A stretch of 64,000 nucleotides of DNA, from contig CAYRYO010000003.1 of the NCBI GenBank assembly GCA_964428475.1, forward strand, positions 25,433-89,432, given 5' to 3'. Shown in pieces: positions 53,376-63,327 of the stretch. This DNA comes from JARICQ01 sp964428475. Lineage in GTDB: Bacteria > Bacillota > Clostridia > Tissierellales > Tissierellaceae. The notes under the pieces were generated by a model. It did no database searches, had not been told where the DNA came from, and saw only the letters and a program-made list of their open reading frames with translations. The position numbers and the translations under genes are program-made. Each line of letters starts with the position of its first letter. Within the stretch, counting starts at the first letter, position 1.

Positions 53376-55393
53376 TATATTCCAACCACCCCAACTGATT
53401 GAACCTCAACATTCGATTCAATTTCATTATATGATATAACAATTATATCATTTGTCATCTGTTCTGTTAGCTTTTTAAAATATAATCTTACAATAGGAGC
53501 AGTCAAAACTATTGGTTGTTCACCCATTGAAGTTAACTTTTGAATGGTTTTAAAAGTATTATTAAGTATTAACTGTACTTGATTTGGCTCAATAGACAGA
53601 TATGATCCAGTATCAGTTTTACTAATTGAATTCATTATTAATTCTTCAACATCGTTATCCAATGTGACTACATTTAAATTATTATTATCTACATATTTAT
53701 TCGTAATATAACCTGATAGTTTTTGTCTAACATATTCTGTCAGTAAATCTGTATCGCTTGTTATTCCTCCGTAATCTGCTAATGTCTCTAAAATAGTAAC
53801 CATATTTCTTATACTAATCTGCTCTCTAAGAAGATTTGAAAGTACTTTTTGAATATCTCCAACAGATAATAACTTAGGAACTACTTCTTCTACCACTGTT
53901 GGATATTCTTCGTTTACATTTTCTATTAATATTTTCACATCTTGTCTTCCTATTAATTGATAAGCTCTTTCTTTGATAATTTCAGTTAAGTGAGTAGCTA
54001 TAACAGAAGGTGGATCTACAACAGTATATCCATATATTTCTGCTTTTTCTCGCTCTTTTTCTGTTATCCATTTAGCTGACAATCCAAATGCCGGCTCTAC
54101 TGTTTCAATTCCTTCTATATCACCATCACCCATACCCGAATCCATTGCTAAATAATGATCAAAGTATACTTCACCACTTGATACTTTAATACCCTTTATT
54201 TTTATAATATACTCATTTGGATTTAATTGAATATTATCCCGTAACCTAACAATCGGAACTACTAACCCCAGTTCCATAGCTATTTGACGCCTAATCATAA
54301 CTATTCTATCCAATAAGTCTCCGCCTTGTGACACATCTGCAAGAGGTATAAGTCCGTATCCAAATTCCAACTCTATATCGTCTACTTTTAAAAGGCCTAG
54401 TACATTTTCTGGATTCCTTAACTCTTCTGCCCCCGATGTATCTTCTTCTACTATTTCTTCTACTGTTCCTTTTAATTTTATAGCTGCAAAAATAAAAAAT
54501 CCTGCTATTAATATATTAGCAAATAAAGGTAACGGTGTAAACAATCCAAGTATCATTATTACTCCTGCAATAATATATAATATTATTGGATCATTCCCAA
54601 AAAGTTGTTTGATTAAAACACTACCTAGATTTGATTCTGCTCCTGCTCTAGTAACAACTAATCCAGTAGATGTAGATATAAGCAAGGCTGGAATTTGACC
54701 TACTAATCCATCTCCAACTGTTAAAATAGTATACTTTTGCAACGCTTGCATTAATGTCATATTCTTTATTGTTACTCCAATTAAAAATCCAGCACTAATA
54801 TTAATTATAACAATTATGATACCTGCTATAGCATCTCCTTTTACAAATTTACTTGCTCCATCCATAGCACCATAAAAGTCAGCATATTGTTGAATTTCTT
54901 TTCTTCTTTGTTTTGCTTCTGCATCTGTTATTAATCCAGTATTTAAATCTGCATCTATTGCCATCTGCTTTCCCGGCATAGCATCTAACGTAAATCTAGC
55001 AGCTACCTCAGCTACACGCTCGGCACCTTTAGTAATTACTAGAAAATTTATAATAACTATAATTAAAAATATAATAAATCCTACAACAGGGTCGTTTTGA
55101 ATAGCAAATGAACCAAATGCTTCTACTACCTTTCCTGCATCAGCGTCTATTAATATTCTTCTAGTAGTTGATATATTGAGGGTAAGTCTAAACAAAGTAG
55201 TCAATAACAATAAAGAAGGGAAAACTGATAATTTCAACGCATCTTCAGTGTACATAGAAAGAAGAAGTATTAACAAAGACAAGGCTATATTTAAACTTAA
55301 TAGAAAATCTATAATGCCTGTGTTCACAGGTATAATAATAAGAAGAACCATTCCTATTATACCTAAAGCAATTAAAATATCACTTAGCTTCAT
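53375..55393 (-). CDS. flhA: Flagellar export gate protein FlhA
   Basis: The largest part of the flagellar type III export gate. About eight membrane helices lie in residues 1-310. The family signature segment (R-V-A-E-V-A-A-R-F-T-L-D-A-M-P-G-K-Q-M-A-I-D-A-D) is near 135-160. The cytoplasmic domain (about 330-672) docks substrates and chaperones. 672 residues is normal. It lies 11 bases after flhB. Confidence 0.97.
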   Translation of the reverse strand: MKLSDILIALGIIGMVLLIIIPVNTGIIDFLLSLNIALSLLILLLSMYTEDALKLSVFPSLLLLTTLFRLTLNISTTRRILIDADAGKVVEAFGSFAIQNDPVVGFIIFLIIVIINFLVITKGAERVAEVAARFTLDAMPGKQMAIDADLNTGLITDAEAKQRRKEIQQYADFYGAMDGASKFVKGDAIAGIIIVIINISAGFLIGVTIKNMTLMQALQKYTILTVGDGLVGQIPALLISTSTGLVVTRAGAESNLGSVLIKQLFGNDPIILYIIAGVIMILGLFTPLPLFANILIAGFFIFAAIKLKGTVEEIVEEDTSGAEELRNPENVLGLLKVDDIELEFGYGLIPLADVSQGGDLLDRIVMIRRQIAMELGLVVPIVRLRDNIQLNPNEYIIKIKGIKVSSGEVYFDHYLAMDSGMGDGDIEGIETVEPAFGLSAKWITEKEREKAEIYGYTVVDPPSVIATHLTEIIKERAYQLIGRQDVKILIENVNEEYPTVVEEVVPKLLSVGDIQKVLSNLLREQISIRNMVTILETLADYGGITSDTDLLTEYVRQKLSGYITNKYVDNNNLNVVTLDNDVEELIMNSISKTDTGSYLSIEPNQVQLILNNTFKTIQKLTSMGEQPIVLTAPIVRLYFKKLTEQMTNDIIVISYNEIESNVEVQSVGVVGI

Positions 55394-55404
55394 CTTTTCC
55401 CCCC

Positions 55405-56493
55405 CTAATCACTATTTTTCAAATTATATACATATGCCAATATTTCTGCTACGGCTTCATATAAGTCTTCTGGAATTATATCTCCTATTTCTACAGTTTC
55501 ATAAATAGTTCTAGCAACATACTTATTTTCTACTATAGGCAATGAATTTTCTTTTGCTACTTTTTTTATATTTTGTGCTACAAGATCTGCGCCTTTCGCT
55601 ATTATATATGGTGCTTCGTATGATTCATTATCGTATACTACTGCAACCGCATAATGAGTAGGGTTTGTAATGATTACATCAGCCTTAGGTACATCTTGCA
55701 TCATTCTACTCATTGCTATACTTCTCTGTTTTTCTTTTATTTTCCCTTTAATTAAGGGGTCTCCTTCACTTTGTTTATATTCTTCCTTAATTTCTTGTTT
55801 AGACATTTTTAATTTTTTTTCATGTTCTTGCCACTTGAAAAAATAGTCTAATGCTGATAACCCTAAAAGTACCGCTAATAACCTTAAGACAAAGTTAAAT
55901 GTCATATTTGCAAATATTCTATATGCACTATTTGCACTCATTTGCGAGAGTTTCACAATATCTACCATCTTATTCTGTAAATACATATAAGCTATATATC
56001 CAACTAAAACTAATTTTAATATTGATTTTACAAGATCTACTAATGCCCTTTTAGAAAACATCCTTTTAAATCCTTCAATTGGATTTAATCTATCTAATTT
56101 TAATTTTAGCGGTTTGGTAGTAAAAATAAATCCTACTTGTAGATAATTTACTATTAATGCTGACAAAAACGCTGCAACTAAAATTGGCATTATAGTAAGT
56201 GCAATCACATAACCTATTTTCATAAAATTAATTAATAAATTATTTTCATAAAAAAAAACATCTACATTTGGAATAATATTAAAGCTATCAATTAATAATT
56301 TCTCTATTTGACTGCTTATCATTCCTCCAAAAATTTTTAAAGAAAAAAAACAACTAAACAATATAACCACGCTATTTATTTCTTTACTTTGTAATATCTG
56401 CCCTTCTTCTCTAGCTTCTCTTCTTTTTTTAGGAGTTGGTTTTTCAGTTTTTTCGCCTTGGGCAAACAACTGTAAATTTAATTTTATTATCAT
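55405..56493 (-). CDS. flhB: Flagellar export switch protein FlhB
   Basis: Controls the change from hook to filament export. Four membrane helices (about residues 35-215) are followed by a cytoplasmic domain containing the autocleavage site N-P-T-H near residue 273. The N-terminus has E-K-T-E-K-P-T-P-K-K-R-R-E-A-R-E-E-G, typical of FlhB. 362 residues is normal. The operon position fliR-flhB-flhA is conserved. Confidence 0.97.
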   Translation of the reverse strand: MIIKLNLQLFAQGEKTEKPTPKKRREAREEGQILQSKEINSVVILFSCFFSLKIFGGMISSQIEKLLIDSFNIIPNVDVFFYENNLLINFMKIGYVIALTIMPILVAAFLSALIVNYLQVGFIFTTKPLKLKLDRLNPIEGFKRMFSKRALVDLVKSILKLVLVGYIAYMYLQNKMVDIVKLSQMSANSAYRIFANMTFNFVLRLLAVLLGLSALDYFFKWQEHEKKLKMSKQEIKEEYKQSEGDPLIKGKIKEKQRSIAMSRMMQDVPKADVIITNPTHYAVAVVYDNESYEAPYIIAKGADLVAQNIKKVAKENSLPIVENKYVARTIYETVEIGDIIPEDLYEAVAEILAYVYNLKNSD

Positions 56494-56506
56494 AAAATCA
56501 ACCTAT

Positions 56507-57274
56507 CTATAATTTAAGTAAATGATATATATCATTTACTATTAAGTCAAAAATTCCGCTTACAGAACCATAAAAAATTGGCATTGTAAGCATTATTACT
56601 ATTAACCCTATAAATACCTTTAGAGGCATCCCTACAACAAACACATTCATTTGTGGAATTGCCTTTACCATTATTCCCAATAATACATCAGTTAAAAAAA
56701 CAATTGCTAGTATAGGCAAACTAAGTCTAAATCCAATATTAAATGATTGAACTACACTATTTACTATTATACTTAGTACATCTTCATTATAGATAAATGT
56801 TCCTATAGGTATAAATTTATAACTATCAATAATTGCCTTTATTATTATGTGATGACCATTTAACATTAATAAAAATAAAAATGCAAGGATATAATAAACA
56901 TTACCCATAAGAGGAACTTGTACTTTATTTTGAGGATCAAATACATTGGCCATTCCAAATCCAATTTTCATATCTACTAATTGTCCTAATACATAAAAAG
57001 AAGTCATAAATGCATATGCTATAAATCCAATTATAAGTCCTACCATAAACTCTCTTACAATTAATAATACCATAGATTGATCTGATATTATTATCCCTTC
57101 AGGAAGAGCTAGTGTAAGAATCAATCCTAAAGTAAAAGTTAAGCCTATCTTCATGCTAGAAGGAACATTCTGAGAACTGAAAAATGGTGAAAAGATATAT
57201 ATACCAGAAATTCTAACTATAACTATCAAAAATATTTCATATTGACTAAAAATCATATCTAATATTTCTTGCAC
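56507..57274 (-). CDS. fliR: Flagellar export protein FliR
   Basis: Membrane protein of the export gate core, which is a FliP5Q4R1 helix. It has about six hydrophobic helices and no soluble domain. The F-S-P-F-F-S-S-Q-N-V-P near residue 28 and L-A-I-V-F-L-T-D-V-L-L-G-I-M-V-K-A-I-P-Q near 190 fit the family. 255 residues is typical. It sits between fliQ and flhB. Confidence 0.95.
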   Translation of the reverse strand: MQEILDMIFSQYEIFLIVIVRISGIYIFSPFFSSQNVPSSMKIGLTFTLGLILTLALPEGIIISDQSMVLLIVREFMVGLIIGFIAYAFMTSFYVLGQLVDMKIGFGMANVFDPQNKVQVPLMGNVYYILAFLFLLMLNGHHIIIKAIIDSYKFIPIGTFIYNEDVLSIIVNSVVQSFNIGFRLSLPILAIVFLTDVLLGIMVKAIPQMNVFVVGMPLKVFIGLIVIMLTMPIFYGSVSGIFDLIVNDIYHLLKL

Positions 57275-57294
57275 TTCAAGTCACCCTTTATATA

Positions 57295-57564
57295 TTAATA
57301 TATATATAGGTTAATATTATTTAATAATCCTGAAGTAAACTCAGTAATTAACTTAATTATCCAGGGTCCAAATATTAACATAGATATAAATACCGCTACG
57401 ATTTTAGGAACAAAAGCCAAAGTTGCCTCTTGAATCTGTGTAACAGCTTGAATTACACTAACTGTTAATCCTACAGTTAGACTAATTATTAGCATAGGAG
57501 CTGCACTAAAAAGAACAGTTCTTATAGCATCTTGAGCTAATTTTAACATATCTACATTATTCAT
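57295..57564 (-). CDS. fliQ: Flagellar export protein FliQ
   Basis: A small two-helix membrane subunit of the export gate. The sequence shows the helix pair with G-L-x-V-S-V-I-Q-A-x-T-Q-I-Q-E-A-T-L-A-F-V-P-K between them, which is a strong family signature. 89 residues is exact. It lies between fliP and fliR. Confidence 0.96.
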   Translation of the reverse strand: MNNVDMLKLAQDAIRTVLFSAAPMLIISLTVGLTVSVIQAVTQIQEATLAFVPKIVAVFISMLIFGPWIIKLITEFTSGLLNNINLYIY

Positions 57565-57574
57565 TTTATCACTC

Positions 57575-58333
57575 CTATTTAAACCCTATAACCAATGATT
57601 TAATGATTAAGTTCCAACCATCTACTAATATAAACATTAATATTTTAAAAGGTAATGATATTATAACTGGAGGTAACATCATCATTCCCATCGCCATAAG
57701 CGTACTAGCTACTATCATATCTATAACTAAAAAGGGTATATATATAATAAATCCTATTTGAAATGCCGTTTTCAATTCAGATATAATAAACGCTGGGATT
57801 ATAATATGTGTGGGTATTTCATTTAAATTGCTTACATTGCTTTTTTCATTCATACTTATAAATAAAGCCATATCTTTATCTCTTGTCTGCCTAAACATAA
57901 ACTCCCTTATAGGGCTAAGTGCTTCCTCTATCGCCTTATCTTGAGATATTTCTTTGGCTAAATATGGTTTTATTGCATCATCATTTATCTCTGTTGCAAC
58001 AGGCATCATAATAAAAAAAGTTAAAAACAAGGATAGTCCTACAACGACTTGATTAGGAGGAGTTTGTTGAAGACCCAAAGCACTTCTAATAAATCCCAAT
58101 ACTATTAAGATTCTCGTAAAACTTGTCATCATTATAAGTATTGAAGGTGCCAATGTTAGTACAGTAAGTATCAATAAAAGCTGAATTGAAAATACATAAC
58201 TTTCAGGTTCTCCATCGCTTCCTATACTTATCTGTCCATCTAAAAATGGTAGTGAAGGTTCTGCAAAAGACAGAGATGAAAATACAATTAAAAAAATAAA
58301 TACTACAATTGTTATTTTAAAAACCTTTTTCAT
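57575..58333 (-). CDS. fliP: Flagellar export protein FliP
   Basis: The main pore subunit of the export gate. A cleavable signal peptide (about residues 1-24, ending S-F-A) precedes four membrane helices. Family segments are L-T-L-A-P-S-I-L-I-M-M-T-S-F-T-R-I-L-I-V and L-G-L-Q-Q-T-P-P-N-Q-V-V-V-G-L. 252 residues is typical. Its start overlaps fliO by 4 bases (ATGA). Confidence 0.97.
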   Translation of the reverse strand: MKKVFKITIVVFIFLIVFSSLSFAEPSLPFLDGQISIGSDGEPESYVFSIQLLLILTVLTLAPSILIMMTSFTRILIVLGFIRSALGLQQTPPNQVVVGLSLFLTFFIMMPVATEINDDAIKPYLAKEISQDKAIEEALSPIREFMFRQTRDKDMALFISMNEKSNVSNLNEIPTHIIIPAFIISELKTAFQIGFIIYIPFLVIDMIVASTLMAMGMMMLPPVIISLPFKILMFILVDGWNLIIKSLVIGFK

Positions 58334-58809
58334 CTTTTATCTTCCTTATCTTTTGAAAATTCAAATTTATCTTTTATTTTATTTATATATAAGTTCAAAT
58401 CTATTCCTTGAGTATCTTTTTTATTGATATGCTTGTTTAAATAGTCTTGGAAATCTTCTTCTCCAAAATCTTCAGATTCAATTGTATCTATTAAAGTAAT
58501 TCCTGTATTTGAAATTGACAATATATAATTTCTTTTATTTACATTGACAATAATTAATTTATTGCCGTTTTGTATATTCAATACATCTATAATTTTCATA
58601 TATTTGCTATTATTAATCGCTTTATAATTTTTAGCTATAAATTTAGTGCCATATAGCGTAATAAATATAACTACTACAAATACAATCAGATAAAACACAA
58701 GTTGAAGTATAGTTTTAGCCAAACTTACATCTTCATATCCACTAGCATAAACTTGTTCGCTCAAAAAAAATAAAAACATAGAAGATAATATATACTTCAA
58801 AGGTTTCAT
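58330..58809 (-). CDS. fliO: FliO-like flagellar biosynthesis protein
   Basis: A 159-residue membrane protein: a short N-terminal hydrophobic signal (about residues 1-22, ending Y-A-S-G), a second membrane helix (about 33-50), then a basic cytoplasmic domain. Position before fliP and the single-helix plus small cytoplasmic domain match FliO (FliZ in Bacillus naming), which helps FliP assembly. Sequence identity in this family is low, so the name rests largely on position. It starts two bases after cheY. Confidence 0.85.
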   Translation of the reverse strand: MKPLKYILSSMFLFFLSEQVYASGYEDVSLAKTILQLVFYLIVFVVVIFITLYGTKFIAKNYKAINNSKYMKIIDVLNIQNGNKLIIVNVNKRNYILSISNTGITLIDTIESEDFGEEDFQDYLNKHINKKDTQGIDLNLYINKIKDKFEFSKDKEDKR

Positions 58810-58811
58810 CT

Positions 58812-59177
58812 CTATCCTAGAGCCTTCTTCACTGCATCTACTACTCTATCAGCTTGAAACGGTTTCACTATAAAATCTTTGGCTCCTGCCTGTATAGCTT
58901 CTATTACCATCGCTTGTTGACCCATAGCTGAGCACATAATTATTTTCGCACTACTATTTATCTTTTTAATTTCTTTCACAGCTTGTATTCCATCTAATTC
59001 AGGCATTGTAATATCCATTATTACAAGTTCAGGTGTTAATTCCTTATATTTTTCAATAGCTTTTTGACCATTTTCAGCTTCTCCTAATACAATAAATCCA
59101 TTTTTGGTTAAAATATCTTTAATCATCATCCTCATGAAAGATGCATCATCAACAACTAATATTCCATTTGACATCAT
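58812..59177 (-). CDS. cheY: Chemotaxis response regulator CheY
   Basis: A stand-alone receiver of 121 residues. Acid pocket D10/D11, phospho-acceptor D55 (I-M-D-I-T-M-P-E-L-D-G), T/S switch (C-S-A-M-G-Q-Q) and K105 (I-V-K-P-F) are all present. In Bacillus-type systems CheY-P favours counter-clockwise rotation. GGAGG precedes two adjacent ATGs; either could be the start. It lies between fliY and fliO, as in Bacillus. Confidence 0.96.
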   Translation of the reverse strand: MMSNGILVVDDASFMRMMIKDILTKNGFIVLGEAENGQKAIEKYKELTPELVIMDITMPELDGIQAVKEIKKINSSAKIIMCSAMGQQAMVIEAIQAGAKDFIVKPFQADRVVDAVKKALG

Positions 59178-59194
59178 AATACCTCCAATATTAA

Positions 59195-60382
59195 TTAAAT
59201 TATTCTTCTATTTGTATTCTCTATTTCTGTCACTCTAACCCCAAAACTATCATCTATTACAACTACTTCACCTCTAGCAATAAATTTACCATTTGCATAA
59301 ATATTCAAAGGTTCACCAACTAATTTATTAAGTTCCAAAACTGTACCTTGCCCCATCTCCAATATTTCACTAATCTTTCTACTTGTTTTTCCTAGTTCTA
59401 CTACGATATCTATAGGTATATCTCCTACTAGATCAATAGATGAATTATTGCTTGGCATATCTTCAGTAATAAAACTTTTAAACTCAGGTTTTTTCACTAC
59501 TACCATGTCTTCGTCTTCATGGATAGTATTATTATAATTTATATTTTCATTTCTATCAACACTTTTGCTGACTTTTCTCTCTTCTATATGATCAGCATCG
59601 TTTTGAATTTGATTATAGTGTTTTTGCTCTATATCTAAATTATCGTCGGATGTATCTACTATTTCTTCTTGCACATTACTTCCTTGTGGATTCATAAGAT
59701 TCTCTACCATTTGACGTCCAAAGCTTAAAGGAATCAGCTGCATTATACTGCTATCTATTGAATCTCCTATCACCATTTTAAATGAAATTTTAATAACAGA
59801 TGTATCCCCCATCAATACATCTATTTTTTCTTTTTCTTCCGAAAAGGTTATCTCCATTGAATTCGGTGGTTGGATATCTATTACTTTCATAAACATCTCT
59901 GATAAAGAAGTAGAAGATGATCCCATCATTTGGTTCATTGCTTCACTTACTGCACTTAAATCCATTTCACTTAAATCTCTTTCTATATCAAATTCATCTT
60001 TTCCCATCATAAGGTCGGTAATTACTTTAGCATCATTCGAGTTTAATATTAAAATATTCGAACCCTCTAATCCAGCCTTATAACTTACATCTACTGCTAC
60101 AAATGGTTTAACATATTCCTTTGCTAATTCTTCTGTATTTGTTACTTCAACTGTAGGAGTTGTGATATTAACTTTTCTATTTAATAATGTTGACAGTGTA
60201 GTAGCTGCAGTTCCCATGCTTATATTTCCTATTTCGCCTAATGCATCTATTTCTATTGCTGTTAATATATTCTCCGTTTCTTGTTCTATCTCATCTTCAA
60301 AAAAGTCAATTTCATCTTCATCATCACTACCGCCCTTAAGCAATGCATCAATTTCGTCTTGAGATAACATATCACTAGTCAT
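59195..60382 (-). CDS. fliY: Flagellar switch phosphatase FliY
   Basis: Switch component and CheY-P phosphatase. An N-terminal CheY-binding peptide (L-S-Q-D-E-I-D-A-L-L) leads into a CheC-like domain (about residues 40-230) with E-I-G-N-I-S-M-G-T-A and a second helix E-A-M-N-Q-M-M-G. A charged linker (about 235-300) joins a C-terminal FliN/SpoA domain (about 315-395). 395 residues is typical. The ATG chosen overlaps the fliM stop and follows GGATGGTGA; an ATG five codons earlier is possible. Confidence 0.95.
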   Translation of the reverse strand: MTSDMLSQDEIDALLKGGSDDEDEIDFFEDEIEQETENILTAIEIDALGEIGNISMGTAATTLSTLLNRKVNITTPTVEVTNTEELAKEYVKPFVAVDVSYKAGLEGSNILILNSNDAKVITDLMMGKDEFDIERDLSEMDLSAVSEAMNQMMGSSSTSLSEMFMKVIDIQPPNSMEITFSEEKEKIDVLMGDTSVIKISFKMVIGDSIDSSIMQLIPLSFGRQMVENLMNPQGSNVQEEIVDTSDDNLDIEQKHYNQIQNDADHIEERKVSKSVDRNENINYNNTIHEDEDMVVVKKPEFKSFITEDMPSNNSSIDLVGDIPIDIVVELGKTSRKISEILEMGQGTVLELNKLVGEPLNIYANGKFIARGEVVVIDDSFGVRVTEIENTNRRII

Positions 60383-61370
60383 TTTCAACTTCACCATCCT
60401 TTACAACTTCAAGTATTTTCACTGCAACTTTTCCATTCATGGCTCCTATTTCTCCTCTAAACTTTACATTACTTCCTACCTTTATATCAATTAGAGATTC
60501 TTCATCTTTTTGTAATTTGATTATATCTCCTTTTTTCATATTAACTATATCTTTTACCAAGGCATGCGTACTTCCTAAATATGCAACTAATGGTACTTTT
60601 GTGCCAAGTATTCTATTCTTTACAATAGTTGCATTTTCTTCTGAATATTCCTTAATGGAAGTTGTAAACCAAAATTTAGTGTTTAATTTATCTAATATTG
60701 GCTCTAATAAAATATATGGTATACATATATTCATCATTCCTTCTAGAGATCCTATTTTAACATTCATAGTTACTAGTGCAATGGTTTCATTTGGTGGAAC
60801 AATTTGAGCAAATTGTGGATTGGTTTCAATCTTTTCTAAAATTGGCATGGCATCAATTACATTGCTCCAAGCGTCTTTAAGATCATTCACTATCTTTTGC
60901 ATCATCCTTTTTAAAAGAGAAAGTTCTATTTCTGTAAACCCTCTAAGTTCCTGTTTTTCGACTCCAGCGCCACCTAACAGTCTATCTATTATTGTATATA
61001 TTAGATTTGTAGAAATATCTATTATCATTTGTCCATTTAAAGGTTTAAAATCAATAATATTTAAAAATGCTGGATTTGGTAAAGAGTTACTAAATTCACT
61101 ATAAGCAAATTGATCTACCGTAAGTATTTCAGTCTTTACTGATGCTCTTAAATATCCTGTAAGAAAGGTTTGTAAATGTCTGCCGAAATTTTCATGAATT
61201 ATTTCTAGCGTTCTAAGTTGTTCTTTAGATATCTTTTGTGGATTTTTAAAATCATATAATTTGACTTTTTTAGCTTCATCAATCTCATTAATTTCTTCAA
61301 CATCTAATTCCCCTGAGTCTAATGCATTTAGAAGGGCATCTATTTCACTTTGTGACATTATTTCAGACAA
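60375..61370 (-). CDS. fliM: Flagellar motor switch protein FliM
   Basis: C-ring protein that binds CheY-P. The N-terminal CheY-binding peptide is M-S-Q-S-E-I-D-A-L-L-N-A-L near residue 5. The middle CheC-like domain (about 40-225) contains R-L-L-G-G-A-G, and the C-terminal SpoA domain (about 245-325) binds FliN/FliY. The TTG start lies six bases after GGAGGG; the M at residue 5 is less well placed. 331 residues is normal. Confidence 0.96.
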   Translation of the reverse strand: MSEIMSQSEIDALLNALDSGELDVEEINEIDEAKKVKLYDFKNPQKISKEQLRTLEIIHENFGRHLQTFLTGYLRASVKTEILTVDQFAYSEFSNSLPNPAFLNIIDFKPLNGQMIIDISTNLIYTIIDRLLGGAGVEKQELRGFTEIELSLLKRMMQKIVNDLKDAWSNVIDAMPILEKIETNPQFAQIVPPNETIALVTMNVKIGSLEGMMNICIPYILLEPILDKLNTKFWFTTSIKEYSEENATIVKNRILGTKVPLVAYLGSTHALVKDIVNMKKGDIIKLQKDEESLIDIKVGSNVKFRGEIGAMNGKVAVKILEVVKDGEVEND

Positions 61371-61381
61371 TATTATCCCTC

Positions 61382-61798
61382 CTATTGAATTATAAAGTCA
61401 TTGAAGTATACATTTGTTATTTTATCATTTTCAAATATTGTAATTAAGTCTTTCTTTATTTCTTCTTTCAACAAGGTTTGACCTTTTTCTTCTCTTAGTT
61501 CTTCCTCTGTTTTTGTAACTATTATTTCATTAGCTTTATCTCTTATTAAAAACATCTTATTAGAGAGAATTTCTTGAAGTTTTGCATCTGTTGTTTCAAC
61601 TACTATATTTAATTTTAATATCTTCTTACTGTCTTTAACATTTCCATATAAATCTGCAATTTCTACAGTATATGTTGGTATTTCTTTTACCTTTTTCTCA
61701 CCTGTACTTTTAAGATATATCAGCACACCTGCTACTATACCGATTACTAAAGCTAATACTATAGATATAACTATAATTAATGTTTTATTTTTAAACAT
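61382..61798 (-). CDS. fliL: Flagellar basal body-associated protein FliL
   Basis: A single-pass membrane protein near the stator that affects torque. A membrane helix (about residues 7-29) is followed by a periplasm-side domain with K-K-I-L-K-L-N-I-V-V-E-T, L-R-E-E-K-G-Q-T-L-L-K-E-E-I-K and a final V-Y-F-N-D-F-I-I-Q, all typical of FliL. 138 residues is normal. It lies 11 bases before fliM. Confidence 0.94.
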   Translation of the reverse strand: MFKNKTLIIVISIVLALVIGIVAGVLIYLKSTGEKKVKEIPTYTVEIADLYGNVKDSKKILKLNIVVETTDAKLQEILSNKMFLIRDKANEIIVTKTEEELREEKGQTLLKEEIKKDLITIFENDKITNVYFNDFIIQ

Positions 61799-61816
61799 AT
61801 TACCACTCCATTCCTT

Positions 61817-62539
61817 CTATGGTTCCAACTCTTGGAATATATCTTTTAATATTACTACATCTACTCTTCTATTTTTTGCTTTGTTTTCTGGAGTATCATT
61901 AGGGGCTATATTTCTATAATAACTATATCCAGATGAGGAAATTCTTTGTCCATTTATATCAGAGCTTTCAACTAAATACCTGAGTACATTTGTAGCTCTA
62001 GCAGATGATAATTCCCAATTAGTAGGAAATTTTGCAGATCTAAGGATTGGATCAGTGTCTGTATGTCCTTCAACTTTTATCTGTTTTTGCTCAAATTCCT
62101 CTCTATTTAGTATTTCGGAAACTGCATCTAATATTTCAAAGGACTGTTCTTTTACTATCGCACTTCCAGAATCAAAAAATATATTATCCATGAATCTTAT
62201 TATAATGCCTCTTTCTTCAGGTACAATCTCTATCCTTTCACCTAGTCCCAATGTATCAACATATTCTTCAAGGTTTTCTTGTAACCCAGCAAGTTCTGTA
62301 TCTATTTCCAGTTCTTGATTTGCTGGATTTGGTTCAAAATCTAAGTTTTTTCCACCTTCCAGTACTCCAGTACCTCCTTGAAAACTACTCATTATGCTTC
62401 TAAATTTTTCAGCATCAATTTCAGAAAAAGAAAATAATAGTACAAAAAAGGCCAGAAGTAATGTTACCATATCACTATACGTAGTCATCCATAGAGGAGC
62501 TCCACCACCACCACTCTTTTTTTTCTTTCTTCTAGCCAT
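61817..62539 (-). CDS. motB: Flagellar stator protein MotB
   Basis: Anchors the stator to peptidoglycan and carries ions. A basic N-terminus is followed by one membrane helix with the ion-binding aspartate D23 (Y-S-D-M-V-T-L-L-L-A-F-F). A plug and linker (about residues 45-100) lead to an OmpA-type wall-binding domain (about 110-235) with E-G-H-T-D-T-D. 240 residues is typical. The ion used (proton or sodium) cannot be told with confidence. Its ATG overlaps the motA stop by one base (TAATG). Confidence 0.96.
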   Translation of the reverse strand: MARRKKKKSGGGGAPLWMTTYSDMVTLLLAFFVLLFSFSEIDAEKFRSIMSSFQGGTGVLEGGKNLDFEPNPANQELEIDTELAGLQENLEEYVDTLGLGERIEIVPEERGIIIRFMDNIFFDSGSAIVKEQSFEILDAVSEILNREEFEQKQIKVEGHTDTDPILRSAKFPTNWELSSARATNVLRYLVESSDINGQRISSSGYSYYRNIAPNDTPENKAKNRRVDVVILKDIFQELEP

Positions 62540-63324
62540 TACACTGCCCCACTTTCTACTTCCTTATCTATTTTGTTTCTTAAACCTGGAGTAATAAATG
62601 TCTTTAACTTTTCTTCTATTATTCTTGGATTTTCTCCGGCCTGTATAGACAGTAAACCTTCTAATACTAATTCCTTTAATAATACTTCTGATTTACTCCT
62701 TATAGTTAACTTCTGTGCTAATGGTAAAAATATAAGATTGGCAAATATTGAACCATAAAATGTAGTAATCAAAGCAACTGACATATTTGGTCCAATTGCA
62801 GAAGGGTCATCCATTTTCTTCAGCATATTGATAAGTCCTATAAGCGTTCCTATCATACCTAAAGCTGGAGCATATGCTCCCATTGCCTCTAGCATTCCCT
62901 TTGCCTGATCATGTCTTTCTTCTAAAAAGACCAATTCTGTCTCTAAGATATTTCTTACAAGTTCAGGATCCGTACCATCTACTATAAGGTTTATTCCTTT
63001 CTTTAAAAATTCATCTTCTAAATTTTCACCAAATTCCTCTAATGCGAGCAAGCCTTCTTTTCTAGCAACATTTGCAAGTTCAATTATTTGCTCTATTAGT
63101 CCATTTACTGGAGTTTCTTTATAAAAAAATGCCTTCTTAAATATTCCTCCAATGCCTTTTAAATCATTTATTGGATAAGCTACCATTGTAGCTCCAATAG
63201 TACCTCCTAAAACAATTAAAAGAGATGACATATGTACATAAGTCACTAAGTCTCCTGCTTCTAAAATTCCCCAGGCTACAAATCCAAATCCTAAAAATAA
63301 CCCTAAAAAGGTTGCTATATCCAA
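62539..63324 (-). CDS. motA: Flagellar stator protein MotA
   Basis: Membrane subunit of the stator. Four membrane helices flank a cytoplasmic loop (about residues 65-150) with E-F-G-E-N-L-E-D-E-F-L-K-K-G. Helices 3 and 4 contain A-P-A-L-G-M-I-G-T-L-I-G-L-I-N-M-L and the conserved prolines. The TTG start follows AGAGGTGTAAATA, and there is no in-frame ATG. 261 residues is typical. It starts three bases after flbD. Confidence 0.96.
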   Translation of the reverse strand: MDIATFLGLFLGFGFVAWGILEAGDLVTYVHMSSLLIVLGGTIGATMVAYPINDLKGIGGIFKKAFFYKETPVNGLIEQIIELANVARKEGLLALEEFGENLEDEFLKKGINLIVDGTDPELVRNILETELVFLEERHDQAKGMLEAMGAYAPALGMIGTLIGLINMLKKMDDPSAIGPNMSVALITTFYGSIFANLIFLPLAQKLTIRSKSEVLLKELVLEGLLSIQAGENPRIIEEKLKTFITPGLRNKIDKEVESGAV

Positions 63325-63327
63325 TAT